64,000 bases of DNA from Paenarthrobacter sp. DKR-5 (GTDB lineage Bacteria; Actinomycetota; Actinomycetes; Actinomycetales; Micrococcaceae). Position numbers and translations under genes: made by a program. The notes beneath the pieces were generated by a model. It worked only from the letters and a program-made list of their open reading frames with translations. It made no database searches and was not told the DNA's origin. Each line of letters starts with the position of its first letter. Positions within the stretch are counted from its first letter, which is position 1. Shown here one piece after another: positions 1-7,750 of the stretch. The DNA lies in the NCBI RefSeq assembly GCF_018531425.1, contig NZ_JAHBOI010000002.1, positions 1-64,000 of the forward strand, written 5' to 3'.

Positions 1-1
1 C

Positions 2-115
2 AACGGGCGCCTCGAACACCTCCGCGGCTCAGCCCTCGGATTCAGGAACCTCACCAACTACATCGCGAGATCACTCCTGGAATCCGGCGGCTTCCGATCC
101 CGACTACACCCTTAA
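2..115 (+). mobile_element. ISL3-family transposase, C-terminal tail (partial)
   Basis: The window opens inside a reading frame that ends at 115. Its 37 residues (NGRLEHLRGSALGFRN, then LTNYIARSLLESGGF) match the strongly conserved C-terminus of ISL3-type transposases. Only the tail is visible, so I cannot tell whether the element is intact to the left. No terminal inverted repeat can be defined inside the window. It marks the left side of an accessory region rich in broken genes. Confidence 0.8.
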
Positions 116-120
116 TTACG

Positions 121-258
121 ATGAGCCAGTTTTTGCCCGGCAGAAGCCGCTTCAAGTCCTACGACGTGCAGCGCAGGCTGAGCGTCGCGGCGTCAGCACT
201 TGTGGGGCTTTTAGGAGTAGTGCTGCTGTTTGTTGGCATGGTGTGGTCCCGCAGATGA
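121..258 (+). CDS. small single-span membrane protein
   Basis: A 45-residue ORF starting with ATG 5 bases after the transposase stop. It has a basic, polar N-terminal third and one hydrophobic segment (about residues 24-42), then ends WSRR. No family is recognised and no clear ribosome-binding site is visible. It is the first of several small hydrophobic ORFs in a row on this strand, which supports reality only weakly. It could be a chance frame next to an IS end. Confidence 0.35.
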   Translation: MSQFLPGRSRFKSYDVQRRLSVAASALVGLLGVVLLFVGMVWSRR

Positions 259-325
259 CCTCATTTGCTGCCCTTATCACCTTGGGCTCGACGGCTCTGA
301 CTAATGACGCTTGGGATGAATCGAG

Positions 326-487
326 GTGGGCTTAGTCGTCGGCTACTTCTACGCCGGATTCGCTGTGCTGGCAGGCATTCTGGCCGTTATCTCCCCCTCA
401 GCTTTTGGCCACATTGGCTGGGCGGCAGTTTCGGCGCTCTGTCTCGTGGCGACCACATTGACCGTTAGAAGTGCAAAGAGAAGGTAA
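326..487 (+). CDS. small two-span membrane protein
   Basis: A 53-residue ORF beginning at GTG 326, the only start in frame after the stop at 317-319. It consists of two hydrophobic stretches separated by a short Ser/Pro turn and ends in a basic SAKRR tail, the arrangement expected of a two-helix membrane protein. No homologue is recognised. It follows the 121-258 ORF on the same strand and precedes 540-710. Confidence 0.45.
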   Translation: MGLVVGYFYAGFAVLAGILAVISPSAFGHIGWAAVSALCLVATTLTVRSAKRR

Positions 488-539
488 GCGCCCCGTCTTC
501 CTGACGGCGGGTAATCGGAACGGAAGGACACGCATTCTC

Positions 540-710
540 GTGACAAGAAGGCAGAATGCGCTGGCATTGATCGGAAGCTGCGTTCTGCTGCTTGCCGGGC
601 TCCTCGGGACAGTACGAGGCGACTGGACGCTCAGCGTTCTCGGCATAGCAGGAGGGCTATTTGGGGGGATCCTTACGCTCTACATTCGACACCACGGGCG
701 CAGACGGTGA
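540..710 (+). CDS. small two-span membrane protein
   Basis: A 56-residue ORF from GTG 540, chosen over the upstream ATG at 471 because GGAAGG stands at 522-527 and because the product then starts just before its first hydrophobic helix. There are two helices (about residues 7-23 and 31-48) with Arg-rich ends. No recognisable domain. It probably belongs with its small-membrane neighbours 326-487 and 773-985, whose shared role is unknown. Confidence 0.45.
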   Translation: MTRRQNALALIGSCVLLLAGLLGTVRGDWTLSVLGIAGGLFGGILTLYIRHHGRRR

Positions 711-772
711 GCGCGGGAAGCACTCGCCGCGCCTTCGCTTGATCCGCCTTTACGCTAGGGAGACGACAGCAG

Positions 773-985
773 ATGCACCTCCGTTATCCACCTCTCGTTT
801 TCTTCGAAATGGTAGGAATTTTCGCGGTGACACTCGCCGTGCTGCTTCTGCTGAGAGAGAGGTTTCCAGAAAGATTCCCGGCAAGGCGCCCCGGTCAGAA
901 AACGCCAAAGAGGATTCTGATACCCCTTTGGGTTGCCGTCGCGTTCAGCCTCTTCTTCGCGTTCTTCTCGTTCGGGTCCGCCTAG
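773..985 (+). CDS. small two-span membrane protein
   Basis: A 70-residue ORF with ATG at 773 and a purine-rich AGGGAGA about 9 bases before it. The N-terminal helix (residues 8-27) is followed by a basic loop rich in Arg and Pro (28-46) and a second, Phe-rich helix ending SFFAFFSFGSA. No family assigned. Topology suggests both helices cross the membrane with the basic loop inside. Fourth in a run of small hydrophobic ORFs. Confidence 0.5.
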   Translation: MHLRYPPLVFFEMVGIFAVTLAVLLLLRERFPERFPARRPGQKTPKRILIPLWVAVAFSLFFAFFSFGSA

Positions 986-1087
986 CATCGGAGGCTTCAG
1001 CGCCCTGCCCCGCCTTCACGAGCGGTGTCGCTGGATTCGGCATCAAAATGTACTGTGTGTGACCGGTTTACGAGCTAAGGAAGTCCC

Positions 1088-1537
1088 GTGGTACTCCGAA
1101 ATTTGGACTCTGTCGCCTCGAACTCGGTTGTCAGCCGATTGGCCGCCGCAGCACTGGCGGTTTCAACCGTGGTTGGGATGAGCCTTGTGGTCGCCTTTCA
1201 TGACTTTCCGGTGTTCGTTCTTGCTTTCATCTGCCTGGCGGGTGTTGCCGTCGGCACCTTGCGCTTTGCCTGGTTGCTGTGGAGGAACCGAGGCCCGAAC
1301 CGGACGTTCAGGCTGCGGCGTGAACGGTGGTTCTACGCCCTCTTAGGTGGCGGCGCTGTATTGGGTGCAGCCGCTGCCGGCTATTCGGACGCGCACACCG
1401 GAGGCTTATCGTCAACGGGCATCTATCTGGTGCTGCTGCCGCGGATAGCTGCCGACGCCTATAAGCGGGAAGGCCGCGCAGGAGGCAAAGGCCTGGCTGG
1501 CTCGATTTCGCCCCCCGGGAGGGATAATTCTGGCTAG
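1088..1537 (+). CDS. hypothetical membrane protein, 149 aa
   Basis: The longest of the left-end membrane ORFs. Hydrophobic segments lie at about residues 15-34, 40-63 and 84-100. The middle holds an Arg-rich loop (WRNRGPNRTFRLRRER), and the C-terminus is polar with a basic, Gly-rich tail. I recognise no domain. ATG 1088 has GGAAG about 9 bases upstream (1079-1083). It ends just before the umuC remnant on the opposite strand, so the two are convergent. Confidence 0.55.
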   Translation: MVLRNLDSVASNSVVSRLAAAALAVSTVVGMSLVVAFHDFPVFVLAFICLAGVAVGTLRFAWLLWRNRGPNRTFRLRRERWFYALLGGGAVLGAAAAGYSDAHTGGLSSTGIYLVLLPRIAADAYKREGRAGGKGLAGSISPPGRDNSG

Positions 1538-1540
1538 CCT

Positions 1541-2040
1541 CAGCCGGCTTTTACGAGGGGCAGCTCCGCCCATTCGGTCGTGTACCACGGCGGGAGTGCC
1601 CGCCGCTTCATCCCCCGGTCAGGCTGCTCGACCATTCCGGCGCGGCCAAGGCCGATCGCAGAGGTCCCGCACTTGTCCATGACGTTCCCGAGCAGGGTCC
1701 CGATGTTCTTGTCCTCGTGGGCGGTCCGAACGGGGGCAGTTGTGGCTGGGCGCCGGCGGGCCGCAGGTCGGTGAGCATGACCCCCGCCCTGGTGTACGGT
1801 CGCCGTCGGCGATCAGGTCCTTCAGAGCGGACACCGCTGCTTTGGTGAGCAGGACAGGGCCGGCGGTCGGTGCCGGCAGCTTCACCGTCGCGGACGGGAA
1901 GGAGGCGTACCTCTCGCTGAAGTGGGAGGTGCCGGGAAAGCAGTTCACGATCTTGGTCTGCTGCTTGTCCTTGGCGAGCCGGATGGCGGCCTGCTGCGCG
2001 CAGATGCCACGTATCCGCGCCGTACACGTCACCGGGTCGG
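1541..2040 (-). pseudogene. umuC: umuC (Y-family DNA polymerase V subunit) C-terminal remnant
   Basis: Reading leftwards on the minus strand, three frames together reproduce the UmuC little-finger and C-terminal region. About 2030-1800 gives a stretch with LPAPTAGPVLLTKAAVSAL. About 1800-1740 gives YTRAGVMLTDLRPAGAQPQ. About 1735-1550 gives NIGTLLGNVMDKCG and then WYTTEWAELP, matching the family's terminal RYTTxWxELP. Frame changes near 1800 and 1735 and the missing catalytic palm and fingers show it is dead. No umuD-like partner is nearby. Its upstream end runs into the multi-hairpin repeat at 2044-2249. Confidence 0.7.
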
Positions 2041-2043
2041 TCG

Positions 2044-2249
2044 ACCTTCCGGTCGGGCTTGGCGTAGAGCAGGACCATCTTCGATGGCAGAGTCGAACGG
2101 TTGGCAGAAGATCGACCCCGCGGAACGACGGGGTCGGCATTTTGGTCCCAAGGACCAAAATGCGTGGCAATCTACAAGGGGTCGCAAGTCTCGATCGCTA
2201 ATTGCAAGAAACGAGCGGCCTAGTTGCAAGACCTGCAACTAGGCCGCCG
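2044..2249. repeat. multi-hairpin repeat element, copy A
   Basis: About 200 bp that recur in diverged form at 17782-17993 in the same orientation. Copy A folds into three successive hairpins. Hairpin I is 2114-2135 (7-bp stem GACCCCG/CGGGGTC). Hairpin II is 2137-2163 (perfect 12-bp stem GCATTTTGGTCC with its complement, 3-base loop). Hairpin III is 2215-2247 (perfect 14-bp stem GCGGCCTAGTTGCA with its complement, loop AGACC). The heptamer-like word CTA(A/G)TTGC occurs at 2198 and 2220 and inverted at 2235. Function unknown: it could be a structured RNA, an operator array or a relic of a mobile element. Confidence 0.75.
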
Positions 2250-2615
2250 GCCTGCGACCCATGTGACCGCGGATGGGCCCAACAGGACGCCGGGGTCGTC
2301 ATTTACGTGCGTCGGGATGCCTACGGCAGGGAATCCCTTCGATGGAGCGGATGGCTTCAGTGCCAAGCCCGGCCAAGACGATCGTTGTCGGCTTCCACGG
2401 GCATTACTCCTGGTGTGATGGTTGTTGTCGATTCAGGCAGGCTGCGGTTTTTGTCGATTCCGCGATGACGCCTGGTCCCGGATCACGGCGCCCGACGCTT
2501 CCGTCCGCCCCGCTTAGGTCGAGTAGATAAAGCGGCTCATCGCAATTGAGGGTGTGGGTGGGGTATAGACGCGCTTGGCGCGTCAGGCGTGGAGGGGGCG
2601 CAAAGTTCGACTTGG
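2250..2615. other. intergenic stretch, no gene recognised
   Basis: Between hairpin III of repeat copy A and the VanZ-gene promoter. All frames are interrupted or have compositions unlike the confirmed genes. I see no RNA gene, and only scattered short GC-rich complementarities. It may be decayed coding DNA. Confidence 0.4.
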
Positions 2616-2627
2616 TACAGTGCCCTG

Positions 2628-3206
2628 GTGAATGTGCCGTCGAAGCCCGTCGCTGTCAGCGATGATGCGCAGCCGGGGCGCACGATGACCATGCGCGTGA
2701 AGATCGGCACGGTTGTCATCTGGCTGGTGTTCGTCCTCTATCTCATCCTCCTTATGAAGCTGTTGCTGTTCTCGCGGCCGCCGGGCTCGGGGCGCTCGTT
2801 CAACCTGATCCCGTTCGCGACAATTTCGGATTATCTGGTCGGCGGCTCGGCTGCGGTGAAGAGGTTCGCGATCGGCAACGTCGTCGGCAACATCGTGGCG
2901 TTTGTCCCGCTCGGCGCCTTCCTGCCCTTGGTGCGCCGGAACAGCAGGATCTGGATGAACCTCGTCTTCGTCGTCGGCGCGAGCGTCGCGCTGGAGATCG
3001 TCCAGGGCATCTTCGGGCTCGGCGCCTCTGACATCGACGATGTCATGCTGAACGCGGTCGGCGGCCTCATCGGCATCTTATTCTTCTCCCTCCTGCGGGT
3101 GCTCTTGCGCCGTTGGAGTCGGGTGATCGCTGTGGTGGCGGTGCTGTCGCTCCTGGCGGTGCCGATTCTCTGTTACTTCCTGTTCGCCATCAGACTGCGC
3201 ATGTGA
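2628..3206 (+). CDS. VanZ-family membrane protein
   Basis: Predicted 192-residue integral membrane protein of the VanZ/LtpA type. Landmarks are the N-terminal helix followed by KLLLFSRPPGSGRSFNLIPF, the conserved NxxxFxPLG motif (NIVAFVPLGAFLP) and the E-(I/V)-x-Q and D-x-D-D signatures (ALEIVQG, SDIDDVMLNAVGG). There are five hydrophobic spans. I chose GTG 2628 because a TACAGT -10 box (2616-2621) ends 6 bases before it, fitting leaderless translation. MTMRVK at 2691 is an alternative. VanZ proteins are linked to glycopeptide tolerance in some hosts, but most family members have no proven function. Confidence 0.85.
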   Translation: MNVPSKPVAVSDDAQPGRTMTMRVKIGTVVIWLVFVLYLILLMKLLLFSRPPGSGRSFNLIPFATISDYLVGGSAAVKRFAIGNVVGNIVAFVPLGAFLPLVRRNSRIWMNLVFVVGASVALEIVQGIFGLGASDIDDVMLNAVGGLIGILFFSLLRVLLRRWSRVIAVVAVLSLLAVPILCYFLFAIRLRM

Positions 3207-3612
3207 TCCGGCCGCGCAGCGACTCATTGGGCCTCGTCCGCCACCGGCAACGTTCCGCCAGAAGCGGTCAAGGGGCGGTTCGGACTCCCCGCGGGCCGCT
3301 CTCGGCTTCACCATGCGGCCGTCCGCCACCGGACGCTCCGTCGCCCTCCATCCGCCGGAGTAACGGCCGATCACAGTCCACGGCGCTTCAGAGATAGCTC
3401 ACACGGCCCAACATTCACCCTCACCGAAAATGCCACCCAAGCAGGCTCAGAAGCACGCCTAATGGATGTAGAGGAGTGGTGCTGATGCTCCCTGCCATGT
3501 TCGCAGGGTGGTTCGAGCACCTTGTTGCCACTTATTTCGAAACACGAGCTGGGCAGCTTTACCCCCACTTCGCAACATTGCCGCGAATAGCACCGGGCAT
3601 AGCCTGCCTGGT
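3207..3612. other. intergenic stretch, nothing recognised
   Basis: Downstream of the VanZ gene and downstream (minus strand) of the broken ArsR gene. No frame gives a recognisable protein, and no RNA gene or convincing terminator is seen. The convergent arrangement predicts that both transcripts end here. Confidence 0.4.
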
Positions 3613-3903
3613 TCATTCAGTTCTGATGGCGGCATGTGCCGTCGCCAGGAGCGTCGCGGACTCGGTGCTGGTGACGTGATTGCTGAGGCGTCCATTTGAG
3701 CGACCGACGGCGATCAGCTTCTCGGCGCGGAGAAACCTGAGGTGCTTCGACAGCTACGAAGGCCGGATTCCTGCTGCTTCCCGGAGCGAGCTCGCTGTTG
3801 CCAGACTCTCGGCGAGGACCTCCAGGAGCAGAACACGTACCGGGTGGGCCAGCACTTTGAACAGAGAGGCTTCGGCTGCCCTAAGGGCGGGTATCTTTTT
3901 CAT
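3613..3903 (-). pseudogene. ArsR-family transcriptional regulator with an in-frame amber stop
   Basis: From ATG 3903 (AGGGA 9 bases upstream) to TGA 3613 the frame encodes 96 residues of a typical ArsR winged-helix protein. It has FKVLAHPVRVLLLEVLAE (helices before the DNA-binding part), then AAGIRPS, a TAG codon at 3754-3756, and then LSKHLRFLRAEKLIAV, the recognition helix and wing. The stop falls between helix 2 and the recognition helix, so the product would not bind DNA. No other lesion is visible, suggesting recent inactivation or a sequencing error. No metal-binding CxC pair is seen. The usual regulated partner (efflux or detoxification gene) is not adjacent. Confidence 0.75.
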
Positions 3904-4234
3904 GTTCTGTTAGTCCCTAATTTTTCCCGGGAATGACGCTTCCCCTTGGTCCCGGCATCCGCCTGCATGGAGGATATCGGGGAAGCGAACGGTCCGGAGC
4001 AGGGCCGTTGGGCCTGCTGTGCCACCGGCGTCGTCACCCCAGTCATTCGTCCAGGCGGTGCACGCATTTCAGGGCAGCGTCGACCGCTTTAAAGTTCCGG
4101 CATACCTCGGCCCCGGTTCCATCAGCGACGGTAATCGAGCAGAAACGCACGCTATACGCCCGGGTCTGAGCCGAGAATTTATAACAGGGACGGATTAGTC
4201 CAAGTCCCGGAGTAAGGCCGTCTCTTGGGATGCT
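3904..4234. other. intergenic stretch upstream of the broken arsR
   Basis: Should hold the promoter of the ArsR pseudogene (minus strand) and the 3' end of the APC permease transcript (minus strand, ending at 4235). A long-range complementarity GCTTCCCC/GGGGAAGC lies at about 3939-3986. No coding frame is convincing. Confidence 0.35.
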
Positions 4235-5641
4235 TCATTGTTTGACTTCGTCGGGCTCTTCGGTTTCTGCTTCCGCTGCGGCGTTGCGCACGCCGCGGGG
4301 TTTGCCGGCTTTGAGCCAGGCAAGGTACAGCAGCGCTGCGATCAGGACGGCTGCGGCGAGGCTGACCACGGGCAGCCCGCGGGTCAGGTTGGCAACCAGG
4401 GTGAACGCGACGACAACGGCGCCGGTGACGTTCAAGAGTAGGTAGCCTGACCGGCGGTCGCGGTAGGAGAACAAGGCCATGGAGGCCAGGCCGGCAAGGA
4501 AGCTCAGGAACACGGATACGGCGTAGAACAAGACCAGTTCCTGGTCGTTGCCGCCGGCTGCTGCGGTGACCACGCCGGCGAGGACGATGAACAGGGCCAC
4601 GCCCCAGTAAGGGGTGTGGTGGACGTTCGTTCGGCCAAGGCCCCCGGGAAGGATGCCGACAATCTCGCCGCGCGGTGTGGCGCGGCGGGCCAGCGCTTTG
4701 AGAAGGCCCGGGCCGGCTTGGAACGAAGAGCTTGCCGCTGAAAGCAGCAGCAGGGCGGTAACGAACTGGAAGGCTGCGAACAGGGGCGCCGGTGCGGCTA
4801 GCCGGGCCAGTTCCGCGATCTGCGTGCTGTCCTCGGGTGGGATGCCTACCTGAAGGTGGGCGGCTTCCATCGTCAGCCCGAGCGTGATGGTTCCCACGAT
4901 CCCCAGGGTGAGCCACAGGGTGACTTTGCCGAACCGGCTTCGCCCGTCATTATCGAGCTGTCCGAGCTGGGCGATAGCCGAAGAAGGTGCTTCTACCCCG
5001 GTGGCCAGCGCCATTGCAACCGGGAACGCCAGCACCACCGCAATGACCGCCTGGTGGCTCGGGGTGCCGGTGACGGTACCAACGGTGTGAGGGGTGGCAC
5101 CAAGCCCGTAAATCAGGACCATCGCGGACACGGCGATGAACGCGACGGTCATCGCTGCGAACACGAGCCGTCCCAGGTGCCCGAACCAGGTCAGGCCGCC
5201 CACAACGAGGACCAGTCCGAGCGCAAGGAGCAACCTCCACGGTGCGAGGGCCGGAAAATATGCGATGAGGGCCGATGCCCCGGCCGAGACGCTGATGGCG
5301 ATGGTGAGCACGAAGTCAACGACGAGGGCGCCAATGGGAAGAAAAGACCAGCCGTCCCCGAACGCTTCACCAACGGCAGCCGAAGCCCCGCCGCCCTGCG
5401 GGTATCGGGCCACCAGCTGCCGGTAGTTCAGGATGACCAAAGCGATGATTGCCACTACGAGAACCATTGTCGGTACCAGCAGCGCCAGGTCACCGTTCAG
5501 GGCTCGCAGAGCAGCTTCGATTGCGTAGGCGACCGAGGATACGGGGTCGGCCATCACGGCGAACGCGAACCCGAGCAGAAGAGCCGTCCGGGAGTGAAGT
5601 CCTCTTCCATGGGCGGGCGCCACGGCCGTGCGGCCGGTCAC
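4235..5641 (-). CDS. APC-superfamily amino acid/cation permease
   Basis: 468-residue polytopic protein with about 12 hydrophobic helices and no periplasmic domain. Near the start it has LGFAFAVMADPVSSVAYAIEA, a variant of the APC helix-1 unwound substrate site, and the helix-2 YPQGGGA motif is typical of APC permeases. A charged tail (EAETEEPDEVKQ) is cytoplasmic. Substrate cannot be read from sequence: amino acids or an inorganic cation such as K+ are both known for relatives. The start is a GTG at 5641. Upstream on the same strand lies a structured leader (5700-5800), so expression is probably controlled at RNA level. The gene stands alone, 330 bp from the broken arsR. Confidence 0.85.
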   Translation of the reverse strand: MTGRTAVAPAHGRGLHSRTALLLGFAFAVMADPVSSVAYAIEAALRALNGDLALLVPTMVLVVAIIALVILNYRQLVARYPQGGGASAAVGEAFGDGWSFLPIGALVVDFVLTIAISVSAGASALIAYFPALAPWRLLLALGLVLVVGGLTWFGHLGRLVFAAMTVAFIAVSAMVLIYGLGATPHTVGTVTGTPSHQAVIAVVLAFPVAMALATGVEAPSSAIAQLGQLDNDGRSRFGKVTLWLTLGIVGTITLGLTMEAAHLQVGIPPEDSTQIAELARLAAPAPLFAAFQFVTALLLLSAASSSFQAGPGLLKALARRATPRGEIVGILPGGLGRTNVHHTPYWGVALFIVLAGVVTAAAGGNDQELVLFYAVSVFLSFLAGLASMALFSYRDRRSGYLLLNVTGAVVVAFTLVANLTRGLPVVSLAAAVLIAALLYLAWLKAGKPRGVRNAAAEAETEEPDEVKQ

Positions 5642-5699
5642 AGGACACCCGCTGCTCGGCGGGACGTCGCCTTGGGCGAGGAGCAGAGAAAAGGAAAGC

Positions 5700-5800
5700 G
5701 CACGGGAAACCTCCGGTTCAAGAGCAGGACAAACACCCTGCCGACCAGACTTCCCGGCGCACCTGAACTTCAGCCTACCCCGTCGCGCCGACCGAGAGGC
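5700..5800 (-). promoter_or_regulatory. structured 5' leader of the APC permease, candidate riboswitch
   Basis: On the minus strand a GTTCA/TGAAC helix (5764-5768 with 5716-5720) closes a junction holding a GCCGG...CTGGTCGGC arm and a GCAGG/CCTGC hairpin. The segment GCGCCGGGAAGTCTGGTCGG is, from memory, like leader elements found in front of actinobacterial cation antiporter genes (the nhaA-I type reported to sense lithium). That identity is inference. It lies 60-150 bases before the permease start and is too structured and well placed to be ordinary spacer. A covariance-model search would decide it. Confidence 0.45.
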
Positions 5801-6059
5801 TCCGGTTTTGACGGTTCCTTTACGCCCTTAGGGTGACGTTCGCCTCCCTCTCGTGGGGTGTCGACAGGCTTCCTTTTCGCTCTGGTGCAGGTGAAGGTCA
5901 CAGGGCCGGCGCAATGTGGACACCTGCGGGGCCGGTCTCTCAACCGCCCGGTACACCAGCCATGCCGGCGTCGCCCGATTCCATAGGCGCGACGCACCAC
6001 GCGCTTTCCATCCCGCCAGCCTGGAGAGGTCCTGCAGCCAAAGACGGTAAGGATGGGAC

Positions 6060-6638
6060 ATGGTTGGTTTCGCAGTGCTTGCATGGCAGCCCTTGCCGGC
6101 GACAGTAGTTCGTCTGTTTTTCTCCGTGCCTCTGCGTTTTACCGGGTGGTCACCGGGGCCTCACTTCATTGTTGTCAAACTGGCCGTAGCCCTTCTCCTG
6201 ATGGCGGTACTCTTTCGTGGACGCCTTACGGCCCTCGCCCGGTTGCGCAACCTGGGATGGAGGCGGCTCGCGTTTGCCTGCGGCGCCGGCGCCGTCGTGT
6301 TTTATGTGGCGTGGACCTTCTATCTGGGTGACACGATGCCGTCCACGACGGTTGCTTACAACTGGAATGTGGCCTGGGTCGCCCTCGATGGATTTGAAGG
6401 GCTCACCGCTTTGCTGACCACATTTTTCCTGTTCCGCGACAGCAATTACGCTGCGCTCAGCGCAGCGTCCTTTTCCACGAGCCTGTGCATCGACGCCCTC
6501 TTCAACGTCATAACGGCAGGTCAGGGCTCCGCATTGGTGACCGCGGTCCTTGAGGCCGGCCTCGTTGAAGGGCCCTTCGCGGTACTCTCGGCAGTGCTTG
6601 CCGTGAAACTCATCTCCGGAGGGCATACCTCCGAATAG
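6060..6638 (+). CDS. hypothetical polytopic membrane protein
   Basis: 192 residues with five or six hydrophobic segments: 4-20, 38-50, 67-86, 105-122, 126-143 and 155-183. Polar loops include an LFRGRLTALARLRNLGWRR cytoplasmic loop. The region around GDTMPSTTVAYNWNVAWVALDGFEGLTA is the most distinctive part but matches no family I recognise. ATG 6060 follows a purine-rich AAGGATGGGAC. It is monocistronic, divergent from the permease leader, and precedes the YrhK gene on the same strand. Confidence 0.7.
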   Translation: MVGFAVLAWQPLPATVVRLFFSVPLRFTGWSPGPHFIVVKLAVALLLMAVLFRGRLTALARLRNLGWRRLAFACGAGAVVFYVAWTFYLGDTMPSTTVAYNWNVAWVALDGFEGLTALLTTFFLFRDSNYAALSAASFSTSLCIDALFNVITAGQGSALVTAVLEAGLVEGPFAVLSAVLAVKLISGGHTSE

Positions 6639-6913
6639 AAGCTTTCACACCCGCCACCTTTCGTCTCTTGATCATCCGGTGGGGCGTAAGGATCACTGCT
6701 GAGTTGCCGTCCAAGTGGCCCAACAGCCTCTCATCATGGGCACTGCATCGCGCGGTGCCCATGGCACTCTCCATCTTTGTGCGACCTCACCGTGTTCAGT
6801 TCATCCCTCCGACTCCCTTCGAGCGGTTCAGCGATAGCCTGATGGAAAAGGAAGGCGTTTCCAGTGGCGGCGATCCTCCCTATAGTCCGCAGCTGCTGCA
6901 GAGGAAGGTACGA

Positions 6914-7195
6914 ATGCGACTGTTCGATTCGAAAGCACACAAGAGTCCCGCACACGCCCGCCTGTATGCGACGATCGAAGTGATCTACACCATCGTTGAT
7001 TTCACTGCAGCCGGGCTTTTTATCGCAGGCAGCATTATGTTCTTCCTGCCTTCCGCCAAGACCCCTGCGTTGTGGTGCTTCCTTGTGGGATCCATCTGCT
7101 TTGCACTTAAACCGACCCTGCGCCTGATCCGCCAGCTCCGTTACGTTCAGCTGGACAAAATTGATGCGCTGGCCAAAGCTGAGCAGTCCGGGTAA
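6914..7195 (+). CDS. YrhK-domain protein
   Basis: 93 residues matching the YrhK family: HARLYATIEVIYTIVDF, then two membrane helices with the central GSIMFFLPS and GSICFALKPTLRLIRQL, and a polar tail. The start at ATG 6914 is chosen because GAGGAAGG precedes it by about 6 bases, although the frame is open far upstream. YrhK proteins are small membrane proteins of unknown function, often stress-induced. The next gene is the convergent MarR regulator, 70 bp away. Confidence 0.85.
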   Translation: MRLFDSKAHKSPAHARLYATIEVIYTIVDFTAAGLFIAGSIMFFLPSAKTPALWCFLVGSICFALKPTLRLIRQLRYVQLDKIDALAKAEQSG

Positions 7196-7264
7196 CCGGC
7201 ACCGGTCCGGGCAGGGACTGCGCCCCTTTCAGAAAGGGCGCGGCGACGCCGCCGGCCGCCCCAA

Positions 7265-7750
7265 TCAGCCGGACAGCCGGAAGGTGAAAAGTCCGATTTC
7301 AGGGTCTTCGCCGCCCGCGGCGGCAGCGAACGCATTCATCGCGGCCGCGACCGGCTCCCTCTTATCGCGAGGCAAATTTCTGATCAGCTCTGCTACGGCC
7401 TTCCGCCGGCGCTGGAGGACTTCGCGCACGAGGGCTCGTCCCCTTGGCGTGACCGTCACCTGAAAATCCCCGTTTCCGGTCCGCTCCTCTAGGCGGACGA
7501 TCAGTCCGCTTACGTGGAGACGCCGACAGCTGTTCATGGCGCTGGAAGGGTGGAACTGCAAGAGCCGTGCGACCGCGGCGACGCTCTGCTGCCCCTGCGG
7601 AGCGACCGCGAGCAGAACAGCCAGTTGCTGCCCCGTGGTTTCGTCGTCGACATCGAAGAGTGAGTGCGCAGCAATGCCCAGAAAGACGTCAGCAGCTCGA
7701 AGGGCAGCCTCCACATGTTCTGCCGCTGCGGGCGGTCCCGGGGTCGCCAT
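7265..7750 (-). CDS. MarR-family transcriptional regulator
   Basis: 161 residues with the MarR winged-helix layout. An N-terminal dimerisation helix (AADVFLGIAAHSLFD) is followed by helix-turn-helix 58-85 (SVAAVARLLQFHPSSAMNSCRRLHVSGLI), the wing with VRLEERTGNGDFQVTVTPRGRAL, and a C-terminal dimer helix. The T-P-x-G-R wing end is diagnostic. Start ATG 7748-7750; its ribosome site is weak. No transporter or enzyme gene is divergent within 300 bp, so its target is not evident from context. The hairpin III core of the repeats resembles MarR-type TAGTTGCA operators, a possible but untested link. Confidence 0.85.
   Translation of the reverse strand: MATPGPPAAAEHVEAALRAADVFLGIAAHSLFDVDDETTGQQLAVLLAVAPQGQQSVAAVARLLQFHPSSAMNSCRRLHVSGLIVRLEERTGNGDFQVTVTPRGRALVREVLQRRRKAVAELIRNLPRDKREPVAAAMNAFAAAAGGEDPEIGLFTFRLSG

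Noticed and set aside
2250-2615. Possible tRNA or att site next to the repeat
   Set aside because: No cloverleaf or anticodon arm could be drawn, and no matching tRNA 3' end was found in the window.
3754-3756. Amber codon in arsR read as pyrrolysine or suppressed stop
   Set aside because: No evidence of a pyrrolysine system or suppressor tRNA in the window; a mutation or error is simpler.
4856-5836. Long plus-strand frame opposite the APC permease gene
   Set aside because: It mirrors the codons of the permease on the minus strand, is rich in charged residues and Arg/Gly, and has no domain or start signal.
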